Numbered from the stretch's first letter, positions 1 through 5,580 are shown. The stretch is DNA of 5,632 nucleotides from Cyanobacteria bacterium T3Sed10_376R1m (GCA_003566215.1 PXEJ01000262.1:1-5632), one strand, 5' to 3'. Made by a program: numbers and translations. The notes: generated from the sequence alone by a model not told the origin.

Positions 1-1
1 A

Positions 2-190
2 AATGTTTTAACTTCTTTAAGTATTTTCTTGGGTGTTTATACTTTACTTTTCTTTTCTGGACTATATTTTGCTAGTCGTATTATTGCAAAAGGACCTGAT
101 TTTGATTTAGCTTTACCGGGGGCAAAAGAAGATATTCCTTTAGAAGTTAACCCTGCGACACATGTTCCTGATAGTCGCCCAGTTAATTAA
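2..190 (+). CDS. cydA: Cytochrome bd quinol oxidase subunit I, C-terminal fragment
   Basis: The window opens inside this gene; 62 residues and a TAA stop are visible. The visible part begins with a hydrophobic segment of about 25 residues (SIFLGVYTLLFFSGLYFAS), which would be the last membrane helix. A short polar tail follows, containing RIIAKGPDFDLALPG. That helix plus RII-KGP tail is the pattern I know from the end of CydA. The identification rests equally on position, since cydB follows in the same direction 60 bases later, the normal cydAB order. CydA carries haems b558, b595 and d and oxidises quinol at the membrane. None of its haem ligands lie in the visible part, so its integrity cannot be judged. 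Confidence 0.85.
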   Translation, partial: NVLTSLSIFLGVYTLLFFSGLYFASRIIAKGPDFDLALPGAKEDIPLEVNPATHVPDSRPVN

Positions 191-234
191 TAATTAGGGT
201 TTGAGTGTTAGGTTTTTTATTTTTTAATTCTTTT

Positions 235-240
235 ACGAGG
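235..240 (+). promoter_or_regulatory. Ribosome binding site that sets the cydB start
   Basis: ACGAGG ends 10 bases before the ATG at 251, a normal Shine-Dalgarno distance. A TTG at 242 in the same frame would sit directly against this site, too close for use. This favours the ATG at 251. Confidence 0.6.
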
Positions 241-250
241 TTTGCTACTA

Positions 251-1252
251 ATGGACTCATTAAACTCTTTTTTACCTCTCGTGTGGTTTGCTATTTTGGC
301 TTTATTCTTGTTTATGTATGTGATGCTCGATGGTTTCGATTTAGGGGTGGGTATCCTTTCCCTGACTTCTTCTACGGAGGAAAGACGAGATATTTTGATG
401 ACCAGTTTAAGTAATGTCTGGGATGCTAATGCTACTTGGTTAATTTTGATGGGGGGTAGTTTATTTGGGGCTTTTCCCCTTGCCTATGGGACTATTTTAA
501 GTTCTTTATATATTCCGATTATGATTATGGTAATCGGTTTAGTCTTTCGTACAGTGGCTTTTGAGTTTCGGGAAAATTCTCAAAAAAAGTTTTTCTGGAA
601 TCTCGCTTTTAGTCTTGGTAGTTTTGTGGCAACTTTAGGGCAAGGGTTTGCTCTAGGAGGTGTTATTGAGGGAATTAATGTGGATGCTACTGGACATTTC
701 ATTGGTTCTACTTGGGATTGGTTAAATTGGCGTACAATCATTGTGGCTTTAACTTTGATTCAGGGTTATGTTTTAATTGGTTCTTGTTATCTGATTATGA
801 AAACCTCTGGTAGTTTACAAGAAACCCATTATAAAACTGCTAAAATTGCTTCGGTTACTACTTTTTTAGGTGCGATCGCAATTACTGCTGTAACGCCAAT
901 TTTTTCCTTGTTTGCCAGAGACAGATTATTTGATGGTTATTTTTTGTATGTTTTTAGTACGATTCCTATAATTGGATTAGTATTAACTATTTTGCTTTTT
1001 ATTAGCTTGAATAAAAAGCAGGAAAAAACTCCTTTTATTTTGACAATCTTGATTTTTCTATTGACTTTTGTTGGACTTGCTTTAGTTGTTTTTCCTTATA
1101 TTATTCCCCCAAGTGTGACAATATTTCAAGCAGCAGCTTCCCCTAGTTCTCTAGTTTTTATGTTAATCTTTATCGGTTTTTTAATACCAATTATGTTATT
1201 TTATAACATTTATAACTACTTTGTTTTTAGAGGAAAAATTACTGCAGAATAA
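251..1252 (+). CDS. cydB: Cytochrome bd quinol oxidase subunit II
   Basis: CydB pairs with CydA in the cytochrome bd oxidase, which oxidises membrane quinols and reduces O2 to water without pumping protons; in cyanobacteria it is a thylakoid or plasma membrane respiratory or overflow oxidase. The product has 333 residues and multiple membrane helices. The first helix ends in MLDGFDLGVG (residues 25-34), the family signature. NVWDANATWLILMGG follows at 55-69, with W57 and D58 at the positions described for quinone contact and the proton path in E. coli CydB. R100 and FEFR (104-107) close the conserved N-terminal half. The C-terminal half (about 155-333) is only loosely conserved, as is usual. 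The length matches the short cyanobacterial form rather than the 379 residues of E. coli. It lies 60 bases after cydA, presumably co-transcribed. A HIP1 octamer lies inside the gene at 872-879. Confidence 0.95.
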   Translation: MDSLNSFLPLVWFAILALFLFMYVMLDGFDLGVGILSLTSSTEERRDILMTSLSNVWDANATWLILMGGSLFGAFPLAYGTILSSLYIPIMIMVIGLVFRTVAFEFRENSQKKFFWNLAFSLGSFVATLGQGFALGGVIEGINVDATGHFIGSTWDWLNWRTIIVALTLIQGYVLIGSCYLIMKTSGSLQETHYKTAKIASVTTFLGAIAITAVTPIFSLFARDRLFDGYFLYVFSTIPIIGLVLTILLFISLNKKQEKTPFILTILIFLLTFVGLALVVFPYIIPPSVTIFQAAASPSSLVFMLIFIGFLIPIMLFYNIYNYFVFRGKITAE

Positions 1253-1273
1253 TTATCAATTAAGTTTTTTACT

Positions 1274-2233
1274 TTAATGTTTTTGAGCAATTATTACACG
1301 GTGACGAGGACTAATGGGGACAATTTTAGGTTGAGAAAAACCTATTTTAATTAATTCTTTTTCTATGTCAAAGGAGAAGTATTGATCTAAATAAGGTTCA
1401 GTGCTTTTGAGTAAAGTTAAGACATAACGGGGCATTTTTTTATAAACTTCTGATTGGGGATTCATATCCATTATTCCTAAGTAACCTCCTTTTTTTAGTA
1501 GTTTATAGCTTTCTGCCAAGATATTTAAGGAGGCATCTTGGGGTAATTCATGAAACATTAAAAAGGAAGAAATTAGGTCAAAGGATTCGGGTGACAATGT
1601 AGTTTCTTCGGCTTTGCTGTGATGCCAATTAATCTGATAGTTTTTCTGTTGAGCTTGATAATTGGCGACGGCTAAAAAGTAGGGAGATAAGTCTAATCCT
1701 ACGATTTGAGCTTCTGGATAAATTTCTTTGAGGATAAAGGTGCTTAAACCCGTGCCACATCCACTATCTAAGATATTTTCAAGAGATTTAGTTATTTCTT
1801 GTTGTAATACTTCATGGTATTTTTTGCGTAAAGTGCGATCGCCACTTAGCTGAGGTTCTTGGGAAAAGATAGTAGAATGAACACTATAAGCCGCTGATTC
1901 CAACTCCCAAGCGGCATCCCAACCTAGATTGCCATTATCATAGGCATGGAAAGATTTGAGGTAATAATCAGGATATTTTAAATGGGGGTTTTCTACTTGT
2001 TTTAGATCATCATTCCAATCACGACCTTGAAGAGTCGTCATGTTTTTATGCCAATTTACCCCAATCTTATTTGCCCTGTCAATAATCATTTTTCTCGCCC
2101 GACTTCTTGCAAAATTAGCAAGGGGCTTAATACTTAATAAAGTGTTAATTAAACTGGTGGTAATATCTTTTTCTTTATTAAAGGTTTCTTGACTAATCAT
2201 TTTTATTATATATTCCACAAAATAAGGGGTCAT
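1274..2233 (-). CDS. Class I SAM-dependent methyltransferase, substrate unknown
   Basis: The product has 319 residues. A Rossmann-fold methyltransferase domain occupies about 150-300. Motif I is ILDSGCGTG (154-162), the SAM-binding loop, with serine where leucine, valine or isoleucine is common before GCG. The acidic residue that should bind the SAM ribose is D181 in VGLDLSP. SFDLISSFLMFHELP (217-231) is the motif IV region, and LLKKGGYLGIMDMNP (245-259) follows. This pattern fits the Methyltransf_11/25 type. The N-terminal 150 residues are not part of the core. They include a basic helix (RSRARKMIIDRA) and the aromatic/acidic stretch SFHAYDNGNLGWDAAWE (94-110), which probably helps set the substrate. 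I cannot name the substrate. The ATG at 2233 has AAGGGG upstream at good spacing but inside a hairpin; the in-frame ATG at 2200 (308 residues) is an alternative without a good ribosome site. It runs tail-to-tail with cydB, 21 bases apart. Confidence 0.88.
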   Translation of the reverse strand: MTPYFVEYIIKMISQETFNKEKDITTSLINTLLSIKPLANFARSRARKMIIDRANKIGVNWHKNMTTLQGRDWNDDLKQVENPHLKYPDYYLKSFHAYDNGNLGWDAAWELESAAYSVHSTIFSQEPQLSGDRTLRKKYHEVLQQEITKSLENILDSGCGTGLSTFILKEIYPEAQIVGLDLSPYFLAVANYQAQQKNYQINWHHSKAEETTLSPESFDLISSFLMFHELPQDASLNILAESYKLLKKGGYLGIMDMNPQSEVYKKMPRYVLTLLKSTEPYLDQYFSFDIEKELIKIGFSQPKIVPISPRHRVIIAQKH

Positions 2234-2246
2234 AAATAACCCCTTA
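2223..2246 (-). promoter_or_regulatory. Hairpin hiding the methyltransferase ribosome binding site
   Basis: TAAGGGGT (2223-2230) and ACCCCTTA (2239-2246) are perfect 8-bp inverted arms around an 8-base loop. In the minus-strand mRNA the 5' arm is the Shine-Dalgarno AAGGGG, the start codon lies in the loop, and the 3' arm is codons 2-4 (Thr-Pro-Tyr). The pairing is seen directly. A role in limiting translation is inference. Confidence 0.6.
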
Positions 2247-2248
2247 AA

Positions 2249-2254
2249 GTATAA
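2249..2254 (-). promoter_or_regulatory. Possible -10 box for the methyltransferase gene
   Basis: The minus strand reads TATACT here, 15 bases before the ATG at 2233. No convincing -35 is present; TTTTTA sits 16 bases upstream. If it is used, the transcript would begin almost at the first arm of the start-site hairpin. Confidence 0.25.
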
Positions 2255-2395
2255 TCTGCCATTACAAGACTAAAAAGAAAATCTTATTATTTTTTAATCA
2301 ATCGTAGGATTCCCAAATCATTATTAAATAGTGTAATTTTTAAATTTCCTTTTCCCATGGCTAAAATTTATAAATATTTGTAAATGAACCATAAT

Positions 2396-2424
2396 TTTAA
2401 TCATCATCAATAGCAAACTATAGA
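2396..2424 (+). promoter_or_regulatory. Weak candidate promoter for chlB
   Basis: TATAGA at 2419-2424 is a fair -10 box, with a poor -35 (TTTAAT, 2396-2401) 17 bases upstream. Transcription would start near 2431 and leave a leader of about 25 bases that still contains the ribosome binding site. In such A+T-rich DNA this is only a suggestion. Confidence 0.25.
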
Positions 2425-2441
2425 AAGAAGTCACGGATTAC

Positions 2442-2445
2442 GGAG
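2442..2445 (+). promoter_or_regulatory. chlB ribosome binding site
   Basis: GGAG ends 10 bases before the ATG at 2456. It supports that start, which also gives the expected ChlB N-terminus [18 protein letters not shown]. Confidence 0.6.
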
Positions 2446-2455
2446 ATATTTTTCC

Positions 2456-3982
2456 ATGAAATTAGCTTACTGGATGTATGCAGGACCCGCCCACATTGGC
2501 ACGTTACGGATTGCCAGTTCTTTTAAAAATGTCCATGCTATCATGCACGCACCCCTCGGAGATGATTATTTTAATGTCATGCGTTCGATGTTGGAAAGAG
2601 AGAGGAATTTTACCCCCGTTACAGCTAGTGTAGTCGATCGCAACGTCCTTGCTAGGGGTTCACAAGAAAAAGTAATTGATAATATTGTTAGAAAAGATCA
2701 AGAAGAACATCCCGACTTAATTGTCTTAACTCCCACCTGTACCTCCAGTATTTTACAAGAAGATTTAGCCAATTTTGTGAGCCGAGCTCAACTTAACTCA
2801 GTGGGAGATGTTATGTTGGCAGATGTAAACCATTATCGCTACAACGAACTACAAGCAGCCGATCGCACTTTACACCAAATCGTTAAATTTTACATCGAAA
2901 AAGCAGAAGCCAAAGGAAAAATCAATACCGAAAAAAGTGCTAAACCCTCTGTAAATATCATCGGTATTTCTACCCTCGGATTCCACAATAACCATGACTG
3001 CCGAGAATTAAAGCAGTTAATGAGGGAATTAGACATCGAAATCAATATGATAATTCCCGATGGCACTAATGTTGAGGATTTAAAAAATTTACCCCGGGCT
3101 TGGTTTAACCTTCTCCCTTATCGAGAATTAGGGTTAATGAGTGCAGAATATTTACAGGAAAAATTTGATCAACCCTATGTGGATATAACTCCCATGGGAG
3201 TGGTAGAAACTGCCCGTTGTATTCGTAAAATCCAAGAAGTAATTAACGCCCAAGGGGCAAAGGTTGATTACGAAGACTTTATCGAACATCAAACCCTCCA
3301 TGTATCAGAGGCAGCATGGTTTTCTCGCTCCATTGACTGCCAAAACCTCACCGGAAAAAAAGCTGTTGTTTTTGGTGACAATACCCACGCCGCCGCCATG
3401 ACCAAAATTTTAACCCGTGAAATGGGAATTCATGTGGTTTTAGCTGGTACTTATTGTAAGTATGATCAAGAATGGTTTAAAAAAGAAGTAAGTGAGTATT
3501 GCGATAATATTCTTATTAGTGAAGATAATGGAGAAATAGGAGATGCGATCGCAAAACTTGAACCATCTGCTATCTTTGGTACACAAATGGAGCGCCACGT
3601 CGGTAAACGGTTAAATATTCCCTGTGGTGTCATTGCTGCCCCCATCCACATCCAAAACTTCCCCATCGGTTATAAACCTTTTCTAGGTTATGAAGGGACA
3701 AACCAAATCACCGACTTAGTTTACAACTCTTTTACCTTGGGCATGGAAGATCATTTATTAGAAATTTTTGGAGGTCATGATACCAAAGAAGTGATTACCA
3801 AAGGTATCTCCGCCGGTTCAGACTTGAACTGGAATAGAGAAGCCCAAGGGGAATTAAACAAAGTACCGGGGTTTGTGCGCGGTAAGGTAAAGCGTAACAC
3901 AGAAAAGTTTGCGCGCGATCGAGGTTTTAATGAAATTACCCTCGAAGTTATGTATGCCGCCAAAGAAGCTGTAGGTGCTTAG
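2456..3982 (+). CDS. chlB: Light-independent protochlorophyllide reductase subunit B
   Basis: ChlB forms the catalytic NB component of dark-operative protochlorophyllide reductase together with ChlN. ChlL supplies electrons with ATP hydrolysis, and ring D of protochlorophyllide is reduced to give chlorophyllide a in the dark. The product has 508 residues, the usual cyanobacterial length. The nitrogenase-like core covers about 1-420. D36 (in APLGDDYF) is the aspartate that, with three ChlN cysteines, ligates the 4Fe-4S cluster. C95 in TPTCTSS is conserved. D294 in SRSID matches the aspartate proposed as proton donor (Asp274 of Rhodobacter BchB). The C-terminal PCP_red domain starts near 457 ([11 protein letters not shown]) and ends near 505. 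All key residues are present, so it looks functional. The enzyme is oxygen-sensitive. chlL and chlN are not in this window, and chlB stands alone, converging on moaC. Confidence 0.98.
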   Translation: MKLAYWMYAGPAHIGTLRIASSFKNVHAIMHAPLGDDYFNVMRSMLERERNFTPVTASVVDRNVLARGSQEKVIDNIVRKDQEEHPDLIVLTPTCTSSILQEDLANFVSRAQLNSVGDVMLADVNHYRYNELQAADRTLHQIVKFYIEKAEAKGKINTEKSAKPSVNIIGISTLGFHNNHDCRELKQLMRELDIEINMIIPDGTNVEDLKNLPRAWFNLLPYRELGLMSAEYLQEKFDQPYVDITPMGVVETARCIRKIQEVINAQGAKVDYEDFIEHQTLHVSEAAWFSRSIDCQNLTGKKAVVFGDNTHAAAMTKILTREMGIHVVLAGTYCKYDQEWFKKEVSEYCDNILISEDNGEIGDAIAKLEPSAIFGTQMERHVGKRLNIPCGVIAAPIHIQNFPIGYKPFLGYEGTNQITDLVYNSFTLGMEDHLLEIFGGHDTKEVITKGISAGSDLNWNREAQGELNKVPGFVRGKVKRNTEKFARDRGFNEITLEVMYAAKEAVGA

Positions 3983-3990
3983 TTTATTCT

Positions 3991-4485
3991 TTAAAGTATA
4001 TTTCTTTGATAGTCTGATTTGCCCCCAGTTTTAGAGACTAACTGTATTGATTCGATTGTTATAGATTTTTGTAAGGCTTTTGCCATGTCATAAAGGGTTA
4101 ATGCGGTTACGGATACTGCTGTTAATGCTTCCATTTCTACCCCTGTTTTCCCTTTTGTTTTAACCTTGGCTTTAATGTGATAACCACATAAATCTTCGTC
4201 AGCAGTAATCTCTATTTCAATTTGTTGCAAAGGCAAAGGATGACATAAAGGGATTAAGTTTGATGTCTGTTTCGCCGCCATTATCCCCGCAATTTTAGCG
4301 GTGGCGATAACATCTCCCTTCGGAGCATTTCCTGCTTCTATTTCCCTGAGAGTGTCTAATGACATTAAAACTTGCCCAGATGCGATCGCACTTCTAACTG
4401 TCACCTTCTTATCTGAAACATCCACCATGTAAACATCACCCTCTTGAGTGAGATGAGACAATTTTTGTAATGAATTTTCTTGCAT
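3991..4485 (-). CDS. moaC: Cyclic pyranopterin monophosphate synthase
   Basis: MoaC converts 3',8-cyclo-7,8-dihydro-GTP, made by the radical SAM enzyme MoaA, into cyclic pyranopterin monophosphate, the first stable intermediate of molybdenum cofactor synthesis. The 164-residue length is normal. Family landmarks run in order: LSHL near the start, MVDVSDK (20-26) with VTVRSA after it, [20 protein letters not shown] (56-75), LIPLCHPL (77-84), [27 protein letters not shown] around 112-138, and KTGGKSDY near the end. D133 and K136 correspond to the catalytic Asp128 and Lys131 of E. coli. No moaA or other mo genes are adjacent, so it stands alone. The start codon lacks a clear Shine-Dalgarno and overlaps the -35 box of the divergent tRNA gene. 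A HIP1 octamer lies at 4382-4389. In cyanobacteria the cofactor serves enzymes such as nitrate reductase. Confidence 0.97.
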   Translation of the reverse strand: MQENSLQKLSHLTQEGDVYMVDVSDKKVTVRSAIASGQVLMSLDTLREIEAGNAPKGDVIATAKIAGIMAAKQTSNLIPLCHPLPLQQIEIEITADEDLCGYHIKAKVKTKGKTGVEMEALTAVSVTALTLYDMAKALQKSITIESIQLVSKTGGKSDYQRNIL

Positions 4486-4508
4486 TTTTCGACAGTATTT
4501 GTTAATAT
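4480..4508 (+). promoter_or_regulatory. Sigma70-type promoter of tRNA-Arg
   Basis: TTGCAT (4480-4485) and TAATAT (4503-4508) are separated by exactly 17 bases. The predicted start near 4515 lies about a dozen bases before the tRNA. The CAT of the -35 box is the reverse complement of the moaC start codon. The -10 also reads TATATT on the minus strand (4504-4509), so it could serve moaC as well. Confidence 0.65.
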
Positions 4509-4527
4509 AGTTAAGTGTTTGAAATAA

Positions 4528-4601
4528 GGGTGTGTAGCTTAGTGGATTAGAGCGGCTGACTACGGATCAGCAGGTCGGGGGTTCGAGTCCCTCCACGCCC
4601 G
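4528..4601 (+). tRNA. tRNA-Arg (anticodon ACG)
   Basis: The 74 bases fold into a full cloverleaf. The acceptor stem is GGGTGTG with CACGCCC (one G-T pair) and discriminator G at 4601. A D-arm containing the GG pair of the D loop follows. The anticodon stem is GCTGA/TCAGC around the 7-base loop CTACGGA, with anticodon ACG at 4562-4564. The T-arm is GGGGG/CCCTC around TTCGAGT. CCA is not encoded. A34 is expected to be deaminated to inosine by TadA so that CGU, CGC and CGA can be read. Confidence 0.97.
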
Positions 4602-4624
4602 TGTTATATAATTGTGTCTTTAAC

Positions 4625-4652
4625 AAAAAAAAGCCTGATTAAATTCAGGCTT
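4625..4652 (-). terminator. Rho-independent terminator of the membrane protein gene
   Basis: A perfect 8-bp stem (AAGCCTGA at 4631-4638, TCAGGCTT at 4645-4652) encloses a 6-base loop. On the minus strand it is followed by a run of eight T, so it terminates transcripts of the gene whose stop codon is at 4696-4698. On the plus strand it lacks a T run and should be weak for the tRNA. Confidence 0.85.
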
Positions 4653-4695
4653 CAAAGGTTATTACTCATAGATTTTGGTTGGGATAACTAAAATA

Positions 4696-5076
4696 TTAAG
4701 CGTGGGTAATGTCACAGGTTAAAGGACATGAAGCATATAAAGGAAGCACCGCTGAGTTACGCTCATTTTCATGCAACCAACCAAGCCAACTGACTTCGTG
4801 GGGGTGAACTCCTTTAAAAGTTAAAAACAAAGAGCTTAACACAATAGCGATAGTCGTACCACCAAAAATACTTCCTGTAACAATTACGATCGCACTTGCT
4901 GGTAAGATAGACTGTAAAACCACCGCACCTAAAACTCCCACTGTCATCATTACCACTACCACAGGAAAGCCCACCACTAAAAAGCAAACCGTGAGGGTAA
5001 ATGTCCAGAGAAGAAAGCTTTTAACAACTGCTAAAAGGTAATTATTCTGCCAACTGCTTTGATTGGATATTTGCAT
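4696..5076 (-). CDS. Small, highly hydrophobic membrane protein of unknown function
   Basis: I do not recognise this family by name. From the ATG at 5076 the product has 126 residues: a short polar N-terminus (1-19, ending in K19), then 68 residues (20-87) without any charged residue or histidine, then a soluble tail. The core could be two or three membrane helices or a hairpin; P38 and P59 break it. The tail starts KGVHPHEVSWLGWLHENER (88-106), rich in His and Trp, and ends with C117 and C121 near the C-terminus. The start is set by AGGAG (5086-5090), 9 bases upstream; an in-frame TTG at 5115 would add 13 residues but has no support. A clear terminator follows the gene, which suggests a real single-gene transcript. 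The size and layout recall oleosins, but the full proline knot is missing; this is a guess from pattern only. Confidence 0.8.
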   Translation of the reverse strand: MQISNQSSWQNNYLLAVVKSFLLWTFTLTVCFLVVGFPVVVVMMTVGVLGAVVLQSILPASAIVIVTGSIFGGTTIAIVLSSLFLTFKGVHPHEVSWLGWLHENERNSAVLPLYASCPLTCDITHA

Positions 5077-5085
5077 TACGAGGTA

Positions 5086-5090
5086 CTCCT
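5086..5090 (-). promoter_or_regulatory. Ribosome binding site deciding the start at 5076
   Basis: The minus strand reads AGGAG nine bases before the ATG at 5076, close to ideal. The longer reading from TTG at 5115 would place this site inside the coding region. Confidence 0.75.
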
Positions 5091-5117
5091 TTAAATATAT
5101 TATTAACGACAACAAAC

Positions 5118-5155
5118 CACTGAAAACTTTTTTTTTTGGATAAATAGCTTCAGTG
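5118..5155. repeat. Inverted repeat CACTGAA/TTCAGTG in the gene leader
   Basis: CACTGAA (5118-5124) and TTCAGTG (5149-5155) are perfect 7-bp arms separated by 24 bases that include the T10 run. It lies 42 bases upstream of the membrane protein start, so it could be a leader structure or an operator. Confidence 0.4.
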
Positions 5156-5165
5156 TCTAAGATTT

Positions 5166-5190
5166 ATCTTGCATACTGTCAGTATAAGAT
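5166..5190. repeat. Dyad centred on ACTGTCAGT
   Basis: ATACTG-T-CAGTAT (5173-5185) is a perfect 6-bp palindrome around one base. Outside it ATCTT and AAGAT also pair, giving 11 bp with a 2-base bulge (GC at 5171-5172) on one side. The form is typical of a repressor site, but no protein can be named. Confidence 0.45.
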
Positions 5191-5223
5191 ACCTAAAACG
5201 GAAATAAGTAAATTTGTAATATT

Positions 5224-5252
5224 TTGTTACGTAATTTTTAATAAATTATGAT
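5224..5252 (+). promoter_or_regulatory. Candidate promoter reading rightward into the gene-poor region
   Basis: TTGTTA (5224-5229) and TATGAT (5247-5252) are spaced by 17 bases, matching the consensus at 4 of 6 and 5 of 6 positions. A GATAATA/TATTATC dyad (5250-5256 and 5264-5270) overlaps the -10 and the expected start. It would transcribe toward the 11-bp inverted repeat and the small ORF at 5410. Confidence 0.35.
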
Positions 5253-5295
5253 AATAACTTAGCTATTATCCTTGTTGCCATTGAATTTCGCTTTA

Positions 5296-5401
5296 TTTAG
5301 CATCTTAATGCTCTTTTTTGTTACATATCTTAATACAACCCTGTTTTTCTCTCAGACTACACCCATTCGGTCTAAAATTTTTCATGGAAAAAGATGCTAA
5401 A
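5296..5401 (+). repeat. 11-bp perfect inverted repeat with a competing local hairpin
   Basis: TTTAGCATCTT (5296-5306) and AAGATGCTAAA (5391-5401) are perfect reverse complements separated by 84 bases. The left arm can instead form a local hairpin AGCAT-CTTA-ATGCT (5299-5312), followed by C and six T (5314-5319), which resembles a weak terminator. The two pairings exclude each other. Confidence 0.5.
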
Positions 5402-5409
5402 GAAAACCA

Positions 5410-5580
5410 ATGTCAAGAAAGGTATATTTAGCAAATTATTTTAGTAGTGAAGATAAAGTGACATTGAGGCGATCGCACTTACTATGGAAAATGTCACGTG
5501 GATGGAATGTAAAAAATAGTGCTCTTGCCGTAGAAATTAGTTATTTTTACGCTAAACAAATAATTATACAAAAACTATAA
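5410..5580 (+). CDS. Possible 56-residue small protein, unrecognised
   Basis: An open frame runs from ATG at 5410 to TAA at 5578-5580, with an in-frame stop just upstream at 5398. The product starts MSRKVYLANYFSSEDKV, is basic in its middle (RRSHLLWKMSRGW) and has mixed polar and hydrophobic residues, with no clear membrane helix or known motif. The ribosome site is poor (AAAGAA nine bases upstream at best), and the frame crosses a HIP1 octamer at 5469-5476. A frame this long can arise by chance. A candidate promoter lies 160 bases upstream. It could also be the remnant of a longer gene. Confidence 0.3.
   Translation: MSRKVYLANYFSSEDKVTLRRSHLLWKMSRGWNVKNSALAVEISYFYAKQIIIQKL

Larger units (their letters stand above)
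2234..2455. other. Divergent intergenic region, methyltransferase/chlB
   Basis: These 222 A+T-rich bases must hold the promoters of both flanking genes. They contain the methyltransferase start hairpin arm, weak -10-like boxes, and TAAATTT/AAATTTA arms (2341-2347 and 2364-2370) that are too A+T-rich to weigh. I see no gene and no NtcA-type GTA-N8-TAC site that stands out. Confidence 0.5.
872..5476. repeat. HIP1 octamers (GCGATCGC), five scattered copies
   Basis: Perfect copies lie at 872-879 (cydB), 1835-1842 (methyltransferase), 3545-3552 (chlB), 4382-4389 (moaC) and 5469-5476 (gene-poor region). Seven-of-eight matches lie at 2635, 2860, 3915 and 4887. Random DNA of this length would be expected to give about 0.1 perfect copies. 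HIP1 is a known marker of many cyanobacterial genomes. Confidence 0.9.

Noticed and set aside
242..250. TTG start for cydB three codons upstream
   Set aside because: It is only one base from the Shine-Dalgarno, and the ATG at 251 has normal spacing and places W57 and D58 at the E. coli numbering.
205..414. 69-residue open frame on the plus strand
   Set aside because: It is an out-of-frame shadow of the cydB start, which has the family signature in the other frame.
1253..1280. ATTAAG/CTTTAAT stem between cydB and the methyltransferase gene
   Set aside because: The pairing is short, imperfect and purely A+T-rich, with no T run after the stem.
2357..2383. 8-residue ORF (MAKIYKYL) before chlB
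   Set aside because: It has no ribosome site and is too short to distinguish from chance.
3466..3666. 66-residue open frame on the minus strand
   Set aside because: It lies entirely antisense within chlB, with no motif or ribosome site.
3775..3963. 62-residue open frame on the minus strand
   Set aside because: It is antisense to the conserved C-terminal domain of chlB.
4631..4652. Terminator hairpin as the tRNA-Arg terminator
   Set aside because: On the plus strand it is preceded by A residues and not followed by a T run, so it is oriented for the minus strand gene.
5077..5115. TTG start adding 13 residues to the membrane protein
   Set aside because: AGGAG lies directly before the ATG at 5076, and no ribosome site precedes the TTG.
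5305..5385. 26-residue minus-strand ORF (MKNFRPNGCSLREKQG...)
   Set aside because: It has no ribosome site, is short, and overlaps the inverted repeat arm.
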